Assembly: GCF_016482785.1 (NCBI RefSeq)
Contig: NZ_JAEMXM010000011.1
Location: 62,001 to 126,000 of the forward strand
DNA from: Paenibacillus alkalitolerans
Lineage (GTDB): Bacteria > Bacillota > Bacilli > Paenibacillales > YIM-B00363
Length of the DNA: 64,000 nucleotides
Direction of reading: 5' to 3'
In this document: positions 36,555 to 46,238 of the stretch, piece after piece
Position numbering within the stretch: position 1 is the stretch's first letter
Layout of the letters: each line of letters opens with the position of its first letter
Translations under genes and position numbers: made by a program
The notes under the pieces: generated by a model
Told to the model about the DNA's origin: nothing
What the model saw: only the letters and a program-made list of their open reading frames with translations
Database searches by the model: none

Positions 36555-37499
36555 TTGGGAAAGACGGCTTGGGTGTTTCCCGGACAGGGAGCTCAGACGG
36601 TCGGAATGGGAAAAGACGTATGGGAAACGAATGCGGAAGCCAAGAAATTGTTTGAAGCGGCGGACGCCTCGGTAGGCTTTGATTTATCCCGCATCGCGTT
36701 CGAGGGTCCGGACGCGGAGCTGAAGCAGACGGCGAACACACAGCCGGCGCTGCTCACCGCGAGTCTCGCATATCTTGAAGCGTTCAAAGCCGCGGGAGGC
36801 GCGGAAGCGCGTCCGGATTACGTGGCGGGGCACAGTCTCGGGGAATGGACCGCGCTTGCCGCCGCGGGGGCGCTTTCCCACGCGGACGCTGCACGCCTTG
36901 TCCATATGCGCGGCCGCTTCATGGAAGAAGCTATTCCGGGCGGGAAGGGCGCGATGGCGGCCGTGCTCGGCGCGGAGCGCGAAGCGTTGGCGGCGCTTTG
37001 CGAAGCCGTATCGGCCGAGGCGGGGCGCGTCGAGCTCGCGAATGTAAATTGCCCGGGGCAAATCGTCGTCTCCGGCACGCGCGAAGGCGTGGAGGCGGTG
37101 ACGGCCCGGGGCAAAGAGACGGGGGCGAAACGGATCATACCGCTCGAAGTGAGCGGACCGTTCCATTCGTCGCTGATGAAGCCTGCGTCGGAACGGCTGA
37201 GCGAGCTGCTGGAGAGCGTCGTTATTCAGGCGCCGGCCGTGCCGTTGATCGCCAACGTTACGGCGCGGGAAACGTCCGACCCTTCGGACATTCGCAGTCT
37301 GCTCGTCCGTCAGGTGTTTTCTCCGGTGCTGTGGGAAGACAGTGTGCGCAGGTTGATCGAATTGGGCGTCGACACGTTCGTGGAGTTCGGACCCGGTACG
37401 GTGCTTGCCGGACTTATCAAGAAAATCGACAAAGAGGTTCGTACGATTTCCGTGAACAGCGCGGAATCCGCGAAGGAAGCGGTTCCGGCACTGCTGTAA
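36555..37499 (+). CDS. fabD: malonyl CoA-acyl carrier protein transacylase
   Basis: Transfers malonyl groups from CoA to ACP. The family opening TAWVFPGQGAQTVGMG is followed by the nucleophile Ser in GHSLGEW, an Arg in the MRGRFMEEA helix, and the catalytic His in SGPFHSSLM. I place the start at TTG 36555, 9 bases after GGGAGGAG, giving 314 residues; the open frame upstream adds 11 residues of non-family sequence. Confidence 0.95.
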   Translation: MGKTAWVFPGQGAQTVGMGKDVWETNAEAKKLFEAADASVGFDLSRIAFEGPDAELKQTANTQPALLTASLAYLEAFKAAGGAEARPDYVAGHSLGEWTALAAAGALSHADAARLVHMRGRFMEEAIPGGKGAMAAVLGAEREALAALCEAVSAEAGRVELANVNCPGQIVVSGTREGVEAVTARGKETGAKRIIPLEVSGPFHSSLMKPASERLSELLESVVIQAPAVPLIANVTARETSDPSDIRSLLVRQVFSPVLWEDSVRRLIELGVDTFVEFGPGTVLAGLIKKIDKEVRTISVNSAESAKEAVPALL

Positions 37500-37567
37500 G
37501 CCGTTAAGGAGGCAACCGAAGGTTGTCCGCGATAACGAATCGTTGAAGCAAGTGAGGAGGAATCGGT

Positions 37568-38308
37568 ATGTTGGAAGGGAAATCGGCGCTCGTCACCGGC
37601 GCGTCCCGAGGAATCGGAAGGGCGATCGCCCTGGAGCTGGCTGCATCCGGCGCCGATGTCGCGGTAAATTATGCCGGCAACGAAGCCGCGGCTCATGAAG
37701 TGGTGGCTGCAATAGAAGCGATGGGGCGCAGGGCTTTCGCGATCCGGGCGAACGTGGCCGACGCCGCGCAAGTGGAGGAAATGGTGTCGGTTGCGCTGGA
37801 ACGTTTCGGCAAAGTGGACATTTTAGTGAATAATGCCGGCATCACTCGTGATAACCTATTGATGAGAATGAAGGAAGAAGAATTCGACGAGGTCATCGAC
37901 ACGAATTTGAAAGGCGTCTTCAACTGCATCAAAGCGGTAACGCGGCCGATGATGAAACAGCGGAGCGGCCGCATCGTCAACATCTCTTCGGTCGTCGGCG
38001 CGCTCGGAAACCCCGGGCAGGCCAATTATGTCGCCGCGAAAGCGGGCGTTATCGGATTGACCAAGTCGGTCGCGCGCGAGCTCGCTTCCCGGAGCATTAC
38101 GGTAAACTGCGTGGCTCCCGGCTTTATTGAGACGGACATGACCGACAAATTGAGTTCGGAAATGAAAGAAGCGATGCTGAAGCAAATTCCGCTCGCGTCG
38201 TTCGGCCGCCCCGAATCGATCGCGAAGGCCGTTCGCTTCCTCGCTTCCGACGACGCTTCATACATGACCGGACAGACGCTTCACGTGGACGGCGGAATGT
38301 ATATGTAA
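37568..38308 (+). CDS. fabG: 3-oxoacyl-ACP reductase
   Basis: NADPH-dependent reductase of the fatty acid cycle (short-chain dehydrogenase). [10 protein letters not shown] binds the cofactor; NNAG, the Ser in [10 protein letters not shown] and the YVAAK pair supply the catalytic residues. The C-terminal half holds [10 protein letters not shown]. Length is 246, normal. An AGGAGG site precedes ATG 37568. Confidence 0.96.
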   Translation: MLEGKSALVTGASRGIGRAIALELAASGADVAVNYAGNEAAAHEVVAAIEAMGRRAFAIRANVADAAQVEEMVSVALERFGKVDILVNNAGITRDNLLMRMKEEEFDEVIDTNLKGVFNCIKAVTRPMMKQRSGRIVNISSVVGALGNPGQANYVAAKAGVIGLTKSVARELASRSITVNCVAPGFIETDMTDKLSSEMKEAMLKQIPLASFGRPESIAKAVRFLASDDASYMTGQTLHVDGGMYM

Positions 38309-38344
38309 CATCTTCGGGTCCCGGTCATTGGAATGGACACGTTG

Positions 38345-38373
38345 TGGCATTTTTGCCGTCATTTTCGTATAAT
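38345..38373 (+). promoter_or_regulatory. possible internal promoter of acpP
   Basis: An exact TATAAT (38368-38373) with a weak -35 (TGGCAT at 38345-38350) lies 22 bases before the acpP start and would allow acpP to be made in excess of the upstream enzymes. Confidence 0.5.
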
Positions 38374-38394
38374 ACCAGATAGGAGGTGAACCGG

Positions 38395-38628
38395 ATGTCC
38401 GACGTTTTGGACCGTGTTAAAAAAATTATCGTCGACCGCCTCGGCGTGGACGAGGCCGAAGTGACGCTTGAAGCTTCTTTCAAGGACGACTTGGGCGCCG
38501 ACTCTCTCGACGTCGTCGAGTTGGTAATGGAGCTGGAAGATGAGTTCGATATGGAAATCTCCGATGAGGACGCGGAGAAGATCACTACGGTGGGAGAAGT
38601 AGTGAATTACATACAATCTCATACGTAA
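38395..38628 (+). CDS. acpP: acyl carrier protein
   Basis: A 77-residue acidic protein with the phosphopantetheine site Ser in [12 protein letters not shown]. It carries growing acyl chains for the Fab enzymes and PlsX. AGGAGGTGA precedes ATG 38395. Two hairpins without T-runs follow the gene (38642-38666 and about 38687-38707), which may stabilise or partly end the transcript before fabF. Confidence 0.97.
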   Translation: MSDVLDRVKKIIVDRLGVDEAEVTLEASFKDDLGADSLDVVELVMELEDEFDMEISDEDAEKITTVGEVVNYIQSHT

Positions 38629-38756
38629 GATGGAGTTTCGGGTCCCGTTTTCGCAAGGAACGGGACTTCTCCACATTTAGAGATTATAAAGGCCGTCATT
38701 GCGCCTTTAACATATGTCTTTATCATGACATCGTATATTGATCGAGGTGGGTTGAA

Positions 38757-39995
38757 ATGAAACATCGGGTCGTTATTACGGGGATGAGCGCGGTAACGTC
38801 GCTCGGCCGCGATTTGGATACGTTTTGGAACAATTTGATGGAGGGCAAGTCGGGAGTTTCAACGATTGAAGCATTCGACGTAAGCGAGTATTCGACACGC
38901 ATTGCCGCGGAAATCAAAGATTGGGACCCTGAGCTTTATATCGAGCGCAAAGAAGCCCGGAAGATGGACCGGTATGTTCAATTTGCGGCGGCTGCGGCGC
39001 AATTGGCGTTGAAAGACGCCGACTTGTCGATTGCCGAGGATACGGACCCCGAACGGGTAGGCGTCTACATCGGCTCCGGAATCGGCGGCTTGGGCACGTG
39101 GGAAGAACAGCATAAAGTGTTGCTTGAGAAAGGGCCGAAGCGCGTTTCGCCGTTCTTTATTCCGATGATGATCGCAAATATGGCGTCGGGCCACGTATCG
39201 ATCATAACCGGCGCGAAAGGGCCGAATTCGACAACCGTCACCGCCTGCGCGACCGGATCGCACACGATCGGAGATTCGTTCCGCCTGCTCCAGAACGGCG
39301 AAGCGGACGTCATGTTATGCGGAGGAGCCGAGGCGACGATTCGTCCTACCGGACTGGCCGGCTTCTGCGCGATGAGGGCAATGTCCACGCGCAACGAAGA
39401 GCCCCAACGGGCGAGCCGTCCGTATGACGCGGATCGCGACGGCTTCGTCATGGGCGAGGGCGCGGGAGTGTTGATCTTGGAATCGCTCGAGCACGCGCAA
39501 AAGCGCGGAGCGCGCATCTATGCGGAAGTGATCGGATACGGCATGAGCGGCGACGCCCATCATATGACGGACCCCGATCCGAACGGGGCGGCGCGCTGTA
39601 TGAAGAAAGCGTTGGCCGACGCCGGGTTGAAGCCGGAAGACGTGGATTACATTAACGCGCACGGCACGTCCACTCCTGTGGGCGACATTTCGGAGACGAA
39701 GGCGATTAAAGAAGCGTTCGGCGAACAAGCGTATAAACTTGCCGTGTCGTCCACCAAATCGATGACGGGGCATTTGCTCGGCGCGGCCGGGGGAGTGGAA
39801 GCCGTCATCTGCGGATTGGCGTTGACTCACGGCACCATGCCCCCAACGATCAATTTGGATAATCAAGATCCCGAATGCGACCTCGACTATGTGCCCAACA
39901 AGCCGCGCAAAGCGGATATCAAAGTGGCATTGTCGAATTCGTTCGGGTTCGGCGGTCATAACGCGACGATAATTTTGAAGAAGTTCGAGGGTTAA
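38757..39995 (+). CDS. fabF: beta-ketoacyl-ACP synthase II
   Basis: Chain-elongating condensing enzyme. Cys in TVTACATGSH, His in NAHGTSTPVGD and His in STKSMTGHLLGAAG form the triad. The C-terminal NSFGFGGHNATIIL is typical. Length is 412, normal. An AGGTGGG site precedes ATG 38757; rnc follows after 14 bases. Confidence 0.97.
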   Translation: MKHRVVITGMSAVTSLGRDLDTFWNNLMEGKSGVSTIEAFDVSEYSTRIAAEIKDWDPELYIERKEARKMDRYVQFAAAAAQLALKDADLSIAEDTDPERVGVYIGSGIGGLGTWEEQHKVLLEKGPKRVSPFFIPMMIANMASGHVSIITGAKGPNSTTVTACATGSHTIGDSFRLLQNGEADVMLCGGAEATIRPTGLAGFCAMRAMSTRNEEPQRASRPYDADRDGFVMGEGAGVLILESLEHAQKRGARIYAEVIGYGMSGDAHHMTDPDPNGAARCMKKALADAGLKPEDVDYINAHGTSTPVGDISETKAIKEAFGEQAYKLAVSSTKSMTGHLLGAAGGVEAVICGLALTHGTMPPTINLDNQDPECDLDYVPNKPRKADIKVALSNSFGFGGHNATIILKKFEG

Positions 39996-40009
39996 CGGAG
40001 AATACGATT

Positions 40010-40717
40010 ATGAGTTCTGGCGACTGGGAACGGCTGCAAACCGAACTTGATATCCGTTTCAACAATGCGGAGCTGCTGCGCGAGGCGTTCACTCACTCGT
40101 CTTACGTAAACGAACACCGCGACGCCACGCATAACGAGCGGCTCGAATATTTGGGGGACGCCGTTCTGCAGCTGGCCGTTGCGGAGCATCTGTTTCGCGT
40201 ATATCCGCAATGGCCGGAAGGCAAGCTTACGTTCGTCCGGGCGGCCATCGTCCGCGAAGGAGCGCTCTTCAGGCTGGCCAAAGGACTGTCTCTCGGTTCG
40301 TACGCGCTGCTCGGCAGGGGCGAGGAGCTATCGGGGGGGCGGACCCGTCCGGCACTGCTTGCGGATATGTTCGAAGCGCTCGTCGGAGCGATTTATTTGG
40401 ATTCCGGCTGGGATGCGGTGCTCCGGTTTTTGCACAAGCACATGTTTCCGGAGATTGAATCTTATGTGGCCCGCGGAGTGATCGACGCGAAATCGCGGCT
40501 GCACGAACGAGTGCAGCAGGAAGGCTTGGGCGCGATCGAGTACGCGGTCGTCGAGGAGCGGGGTCCGGCGAACGACCGGCAATTTGTCATCGAGACCCGG
40601 TTGAACGGCAAGACGTGGGGGAGCGGCGTCGGAAGAACGAAGAAAGAGGCGGAGCAGGAAGCTGCCGCGGAAGCGATCATGCGGCTCGACCGCGAAGCGT
40701 TCGGGGCGAAACGTTAA
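40010..40717 (+). CDS. rnc: ribonuclease III
   Basis: Double-strand RNA endonuclease for rRNA processing. The catalytic signature ERLEYLGDAVLQ and the EALVGAIYLDSG motif lie in the N-terminal domain; a C-terminal double-strand RNA-binding domain (about 160-230) ends GVGRTKKEAEQEAAAEAI. Length is 235. Upstream of smc and ftsY as in other Bacillota, but here a 667-base gap separates it from smc. Confidence 0.96.
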   Translation: MSSGDWERLQTELDIRFNNAELLREAFTHSSYVNEHRDATHNERLEYLGDAVLQLAVAEHLFRVYPQWPEGKLTFVRAAIVREGALFRLAKGLSLGSYALLGRGEELSGGRTRPALLADMFEALVGAIYLDSGWDAVLRFLHKHMFPEIESYVARGVIDAKSRLHERVQQEGLGAIEYAVVEERGPANDRQFVIETRLNGKTWGSGVGRTKKEAEQEAAAEAIMRLDREAFGAKR

Positions 40718-41384
40718 CGGTGTTGCTATCCCGGCGAAAAGCGTCGGTTAGAGTCCAATAAGCACATCGATGTTCCGCTATTTGTTGCCCGTTGCGCCGG
40801 TAATAGCGGAAAACAAGTATCTTTTTTAGAGCAATCAAGGCTTGACCGTTCAAATAGTATAAAATGATGTGCCTTTTTTATTTTTTTCGCTCTGTCACAC
40901 GCCTGGGGTTACCGCCTCGGTTCTACTATGGCAATAGCATGTTCGTAACTTGTCTTAACAGAGCCATTTTTCCGTGTTCTTTAGTTGCGTATTTTCAATT
41001 ATGGCAAATCAATGTTCATAAAATGTTGTCCAGGCAACTGGATATAAACAGTTTGTTGCCAAAACCGTTTGATACGCAGGTTGAATGCTGGGAATAATGG
41101 TAACGAAGGAACGATTTATGAACAGAACATTGCCATAAACCGGTTCGATATATAGTCAAGGACTTCAATGACGGGGAAATTGCCGAACAATGAACCGAAC
41201 TTTCAGAAAGAATGTCACAAGGGATATCGGGTCGAAATCCGGATATCCTTTTTTTAATGCATGAATAATTTCATCCAATTGGGGCGGTCGTTCCTCTTTG
41301 TCGTCCCCGACGCAGTCGCCTAACGTGTAAAAAGGATGCGCCCCGCTTGTCCTTTTATGCTACAATATTGTGGGGTGATATTTT
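40718..41384. other. 667-bp AT-rich intergenic region between rnc and smc
   Basis: No convincing gene; the longest plus-strand open frame (40864-41097) has no ribosome site and a composition unlike genes. Contents: an inverted repeat TTCCGCTATT with AATAGCGGAA at about 40770-40808 resembling the 46239 array unit, three copies of an ATGGCAAT...ATGTTC motif (40928, 41001 and inverted at 41125), a plus-strand terminator (41222-41255) and the smc leader with TACAAT at 41361-41366. It looks like decayed accessory DNA. Confidence 0.65.
41222..41255 (+). terminator. intrinsic terminator in the rnc-smc gap
   Basis: GGATATCGG (41222-41230) and CCGGATATCC (41239-41248) with one bulge are followed by seven T. 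It would end transcription from rnc or from within the gap. Confidence 0.8.
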
Positions 41385-44300
41385 TTGTTTCTCAAAAGAT
41401 TGGAACTGGCCGGATTTAAATCGTTCGCGGATCGGACGGAGCTCGAGTTCGTCACCGGCATTACGGCGGTCGTCGGCCCGAACGGAAGCGGCAAGAGCAA
41501 CATCTCCGACGGCATCCGTTGGGTGCTCGGCGAGCAAAGCGCGAAGAGCTTGCGCGGAGGCAATATGCAGGACATTATTTTCGCCGGCAGCGACGCGCGC
41601 AAAGCGGTGAATTACGCTGAAGTGTCTTTGACGCTGGACAACGGCGACAATGCGCTTCCTCTCGATTTCAGCGAGGTTACGGTCACCCGGAGAATACACC
41701 GCAGCGGTGAAAGCGAGTATTTCATCAACAAACAGTCGTGCAGACTGAAAGATATAACCGAATTGTTTATGGATACGGGCATCGGCAGAGAAGCGTACTC
41801 GATCATCGGCCAAGGCCGGATCGAAGAAATTCTCAGCACGAGGTCTGAAGACCGGCGCGGCATTTTTGAAGAAGCGTCAGGCATCGTAAAATATAAATCG
41901 CGCAAGAGAGAAGCGCAGAAGAAGCTTGACGAAACCGAGGCGAACTTGGTGCGGATTCACGACCTTGCTTCGGAGCTCGAGGACCAGCTGGAGCCGCTGC
42001 GCATCCAATCGGAGAAAGCGACCGAATACAAATCGCTGAAGGAAGCGCTAAAGACGAAGGAAATATCGCTGTATGTCCACAATATCGGCGAGCTGCACCG
42101 TTCTTGGACGGAAGCGAACAACGCGTTGAACAAGCTCAAAGACGAAGAACTGACGCTATCTTCCGTCGTTTCGGCTCATGACGCGGAGCTCGAGACGCAC
42201 CGTTCGGAGCTGCGGAAGCTGGAAGAGAAGATCGAGGAGTTTCAGGCGGAGCTGCTGCGCACGAGCGAAGAGCTGGAGAAAAGCCTCAGCGTGGGCGAAG
42301 TGTTGAAGGAGCGGCGCAAGCATTCCGAAGAAAACATCGCCAATCTGCAGGAGACGATCGGCTCCCTTGAGGAAAAACTGCAAGAACGCAGGGCGGAAGA
42401 AGAAGCGTTGCTGAAAGAACGAGGTGCCGTTTCGGCTCAATTGGACGAGCTGCAAGCCGGCATCCGCAGCGAAGAAGACCGGCTTATCGCCGAATCCGGC
42501 GGAACGGCCGGCGAGACCGAAGAGCGGTTGAAAGCGGAGCTGCTGGACAAATTGAACGAGCTTGCCTCCGCGCGCAACGAATTGAAATACATAGAGACGC
42601 AGGCGGAGCAGGGCGAACGGCGTTTCGCCCGGTTGAGCGAGGAGAGGGGTAAGGCCGAGACTAGAGTGCTCGAGCTTGACGGCGCGCGCTCGGATTGGAC
42701 GCAGCGGCTGGAGGCGCTTCAGGCCGAAATCGAGGGCGAACGAAACCGCTATATGGAGCTTGGGCAAGCGATTCATGAAAAACAAGGCTTGCTGGAGGAA
42801 GCTCAAGCGACCGTGCGCAAATGGGAGCAAAAAGTCGACTCTCTCGTATCGCGCCGCGAAACGATCCGCGAGCTGCAGAACGATTACGACGGTTTTGCGC
42901 TCGGCGTCAAGGAAGTGTTGAAAGCGAAGCAGCGCAATTCACTTACGGGCATCCACGGCGCCGTGGCCGAGTTGATCAGGGTGAGCGGGAAATACGAAAC
43001 CGCGCTGGAAACCGCGCTCGGCGCCGCGCTGCAGCATATTGCGGTCGAGAATGAACCGAGCGCTCGGGAAGCGATTCAATACTTGAAAGGACGGCAGCTC
43101 GGGCGCGCCACGTTCCTGCCGCTCGACGTCATCAAAGCGCGGTCGATTCCGGAGAATGAGCGCAAGACGGCATCGGGTACGGAAGGCTTCGTCGGCGTGG
43201 CGTCGGAGCTCGTGCAATATGAGGAAACGTACTCCGCGATCGTCGGCAGCTTGCTCGGCAATGTGGTTGTTGCCGATACGTTGGAGCACGCGAACCGCAT
43301 CGCCGCGAGGCTGAACTACCGGTACCGGGTGGTAACGCTGGAAGGCGACGTAGTGAACGCCGGCGGGTCCATGACGGGCGGCAGCTTGCAGAAGAAGAAC
43401 GTATCTCTGCTCGGCCGCCAGCGCCAATTGGAGGAGCTGGGGCAAGAAATCGAGGCGGCGGAACGGCAAACCGACGAGCTGCGAGAGCGCGTGCAAGGCT
43501 TGCGCGATGAGCTCGCGCAAGCGCAAAAAGCGCTCGAGGCGTGCCGGGACGCCGGCGAGCGCAAGCGTCGCGAGGAAACGGAGGCGCGGGCGGAGCTAGG
43601 GCGCCTTAACGCGGAGCTGCGCAACGCGAAGGAGCAGCTGGAGTTGTTCGAGACCGACATCGCCGGCATCGCGGAAGAGCGCGCCGCAGAGTCGGATAAG
43701 CGGGCGGAGCTGGCCGTGCGGATCGAACGGCTCGCCGGGGAAGAAGCCCGGCTTACCGATTCGATCCGCGAAGCCGAGCTGGCGCGCAAAGCGGCGCAGT
43801 CGGCGAAGGAGGAGCTGCAGCAGCTTCTTACCGATTGGAAGGTGAAGGCGGCATCGGCTTCGCAGGAGAAGCAATCGCTTGACGCTCAGCTGGCGCGGCT
43901 TCGCACGGAATGCTCGGGGCTGACGGGTGAAATCGGGGAGGCGGCAGGCAACGTTGCGCGCTTGCAGGAGGAGCTGGCGGCGCTCGAGCGGGAGATGACC
44001 TCCCGAATCGAGCAGGGGAACGATCTTCGTATCCTCAAAGAACGGTGTGCGGAGCAGCTTGACTACAAGCGCGCGGAACGCGCGGAGCTGGTCGCCCGCC
44101 TCGACCGGGAAGAAAGCGCGACGCGGGAAGAGCGCAACCGGTTGAGAGCCGTCGAAGAGCAAGTGCGGCAAACGGATATCCGCGTAAACCGGTTGGACGT
44201 TGAGCTCGAGAACTTGTTGAAGAAACTGGCCGAGGAGTACGAGTTAAGCTATGAGCTGGCCAAAGACCGGTATCCCGTGCCGGACGACGTGCCGGCCGTT

Positions 44301-44957
44301 CAGAACGAGGTGCGCGATTTGAAACGCGCTATCTCAGCGCTCGGCGAAGTGAACCTCGGCGCAATAGAAGAATACGCTCGCGTTTCGGAACGTTGGGAAT
44401 TCCTCTCCGGCCAGAAGAAAGATTTGATCGAAGCGAAGACCGCTCTGTACGGCGTCATCCGCGAAATCGAAGACGAGATGTCCAAGAGGTTCCTGCATTC
44501 GTTCCAAGCGATCAGGGAGCAGTTTACGGACGTGTTTTCCCGATTGTTCGGGGGCGGGCGGGCGGATCTCGTCTTGTCCGAACCGAACAATTTGCTCGAA
44601 ACGGGCATCGATATCGTCGCGCAGCCGCCGGGCAAAAAACTGCAAAACCTGCAGCTGCTTTCCGGAGGAGAGCGCGCATTGACGGCGATCGCGCTGTTGT
44701 TTGCAATTTTGCGAATCAAGCCGGTTCCGTTCTGCGTGCTTGACGAAGTGGAAGCTGCGCTGGACGAGGCGAACGTCGCAAGGTTTGCCCAGTATTTGCG
44801 GGAATTTTCGGGTCAAACTCAATTTATCGTCGTTACGCACCGGAAAGGCACAATGGAGGAAGCCGACGTGCTGTACGGCGTGACGATGGAAGAGGGCGGC
44901 GTGTCCAAGCTTGTGTCCGTCCGGCTTGATCAAGACGATGAGCCGATGACCGCCTAG
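41385..44957 (+). CDS. smc: chromosome segregation protein SMC
   Basis: Condensin ATPase that compacts and separates chromosomes. The 1190-residue protein has Walker A GPNGSGKSN near residue 32, a first coiled coil (about 170-500), a hinge (about 510-670, VVTLEGDVVNAGGSMTGGS), a second coiled coil, the signature LSGGERALTA near 1092 and Walker B FCVLDEVEAALDE near 1117. The start is TTG 41385, 5 bases after GGGGTGAT, giving MFLKRLELAGFKSFAD. It is followed by ftsY. Confidence 0.97.
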   Translation: MFLKRLELAGFKSFADRTELEFVTGITAVVGPNGSGKSNISDGIRWVLGEQSAKSLRGGNMQDIIFAGSDARKAVNYAEVSLTLDNGDNALPLDFSEVTVTRRIHRSGESEYFINKQSCRLKDITELFMDTGIGREAYSIIGQGRIEEILSTRSEDRRGIFEEASGIVKYKSRKREAQKKLDETEANLVRIHDLASELEDQLEPLRIQSEKATEYKSLKEALKTKEISLYVHNIGELHRSWTEANNALNKLKDEELTLSSVVSAHDAELETHRSELRKLEEKIEEFQAELLRTSEELEKSLSVGEVLKERRKHSEENIANLQETIGSLEEKLQERRAEEEALLKERGAVSAQLDELQAGIRSEEDRLIAESGGTAGETEERLKAELLDKLNELASARNELKYIETQAEQGERRFARLSEERGKAETRVLELDGARSDWTQRLEALQAEIEGERNRYMELGQAIHEKQGLLEEAQATVRKWEQKVDSLVSRRETIRELQNDYDGFALGVKEVLKAKQRNSLTGIHGAVAELIRVSGKYETALETALGAALQHIAVENEPSAREAIQYLKGRQLGRATFLPLDVIKARSIPENERKTASGTEGFVGVASELVQYEETYSAIVGSLLGNVVVADTLEHANRIAARLNYRYRVVTLEGDVVNAGGSMTGGSLQKKNVSLLGRQRQLEELGQEIEAAERQTDELRERVQGLRDELAQAQKALEACRDAGERKRREETEARAELGRLNAELRNAKEQLELFETDIAGIAEERAAESDKRAELAVRIERLAGEEARLTDSIREAELARKAAQSAKEELQQLLTDWKVKAASASQEKQSLDAQLARLRTECSGLTGEIGEAAGNVARLQEELAALEREMTSRIEQGNDLRILKERCAEQLDYKRAERAELVARLDREESATREERNRLRAVEEQVRQTDIRVNRLDVELENLLKKLAEEYELSYELAKDRYPVPDDVPAVQNEVRDLKRAISALGEVNLGAIEEYARVSERWEFLSGQKKDLIEAKTALYGVIREIEDEMSKRFLHSFQAIREQFTDVFSRLFGGGRADLVLSEPNNLLETGIDIVAQPPGKKLQNLQLLSGGERALTAIALLFAILRIKPVPFCVLDEVEAALDEANVARFAQYLREFSGQTQFIVVTHRKGTMEEADVLYGVTMEEGGVSKLVSVRLDQDDEPMTA

Positions 44958-45009
44958 CTGCATGGCTGCCCGGTTGTAGTATAGAACGAAAAAAGTGGAG
45001 CGTGAAACC

Positions 45010-46011
45010 TTGAGTTTTTTTAAGAGGCTGCGTGAAAGTATCTCTTCGAGAGCCGAAGAGGTGACGAGCAAGTTTAAAGATGGGTTGTCCAAAACCCGGA
45101 ACGCTTTCGTCGGCAAGGTGGAGGATTTGTTCCTGCGACGCAAAAAGATCGACGAAGCGTTCTATGAGGAACTGGAAGAAATATTGATCGGCGCGGACGT
45201 CGGCGTCAACACGGTGATGAGCCTGATCGACGACCTGCGTGCGGAAGTGCGCAAACAGCGCATCGAGGAGCCTTCCGAGCTCCGTCCGGTACTGTCGGAA
45301 AAGCTTGTCGGACTCCTCGGAGGGGATGACGATCATGATGCCGGCACTCTTCGGTTGGCCGACACCGGGTTAACCGTCATTCTTATCGTCGGCGTGAACG
45401 GCGCCGGAAAGACGACGACCATCGGCAAATTGGCGCACCGGTTCAAGCAGCAAGGTAAATCGGTGCTGCTTGCCGCAGGCGACACGTTCCGGGCGGCCGC
45501 CATCGAGCAGTTGGAAGCATGGGGCCAACGGGCCGGCGTCGATGTCGTTAAACAATCGCAAGGCGCGGATCCCGCGGCCGTCATCTTCGACGCGCTGCAT
45601 GCCGCGAAAAACCGCGGATCGGATATTCTTATATGCGATACGGCCGGCCGGCTGCAAAACAAGGTCAATTTAATGGAAGAGCTGAACAAAATATACCGCG
45701 TCATCCGCAGGGAAGTTCCGGAAGCGCCGCACGAAGTGCTGCTTGTGCTCGATGCCACTACGGGACAAAACGCACTCCAGCAGGCAAAGCTGTTCGGCGA
45801 GAAGACCGGGGTCACCGGTCTCGTGCTGACAAAGCTGGACGGGACCGCGAAGGGCGGCATCGTCATCGCCATCCGGCAAGAGCTGAAGCTGCCGGTGAAA
45901 TTTGTCGGTTTGGGCGAGAAGATGGACGATTTGCAGCCGTTCGACTCGGAGCAGTTCGTGCATGCGTTGTTTTTGAACTCCGCGGAGGATGAGGCTCAGG
46001 AACAGAAGTAA
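45010..46011 (+). CDS. ftsY: signal recognition particle receptor FtsY
   Basis: GTPase docking SRP-ribosome complexes at the membrane. A short charged N-terminal region is followed by the NG domain: GVNGAGKTTTIGKLA near residue 128, DTAGRLQNK and TKLDGTAKGG. I choose TTG 45010 (9 bases after GGAG), giving MSFFKRLRES as in B. subtilis and 333 residues; the GTG at 44995 overlaps the ribosome site. Partner of Ffh (48732-50105). Confidence 0.96.
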   Translation: MSFFKRLRESISSRAEEVTSKFKDGLSKTRNAFVGKVEDLFLRRKKIDEAFYEELEEILIGADVGVNTVMSLIDDLRAEVRKQRIEEPSELRPVLSEKLVGLLGGDDDHDAGTLRLADTGLTVILIVGVNGAGKTTTIGKLAHRFKQQGKSVLLAAGDTFRAAAIEQLEAWGQRAGVDVVKQSQGADPAAVIFDALHAAKNRGSDILICDTAGRLQNKVNLMEELNKIYRVIRREVPEAPHEVLLVLDATTGQNALQQAKLFGEKTGVTGLVLTKLDGTAKGGIVIAIRQELKLPVKFVGLGEKMDDLQPFDSEQFVHALFLNSAEDEAQEQK

Positions 46012-46062
46012 AAAGCGCCGATTCGCGGCTGTAAATTCAGCCGGCGAGTCGGCGCTTTATTC
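46012..46062 (+). terminator. long hairpin terminator of ftsY
   Basis: Starting directly at the ftsY stop, AAAGCGCCGA and TCGGCGCTTT close a stem of about 20 bp with small mismatches (inner arms GGCTG and CAGCC), followed by AT-rich DNA. Confidence 0.75.
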
Positions 46063-46238
46063 AGTACGGAATTGGACTTTGTAAGCGAAGAAAATTCGCT
46101 TACACGTCCGCAAAAGCCGGAATTAGACGATGTAAGCGAAGAGATGAGACTGTCGATTCATTGTTGACACGAACTTGCAGTCGCTAATTTTTCGATTACA
46201 GCGTATTTACCCGGCACTTTCGATCCGCTGCGCATTAC

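Noticed and set aside
40864-41097. 77-codon open frame between rnc and smc
   Set aside because: No ribosome site, odd composition and no domain; I treat it as non-coding decayed DNA.
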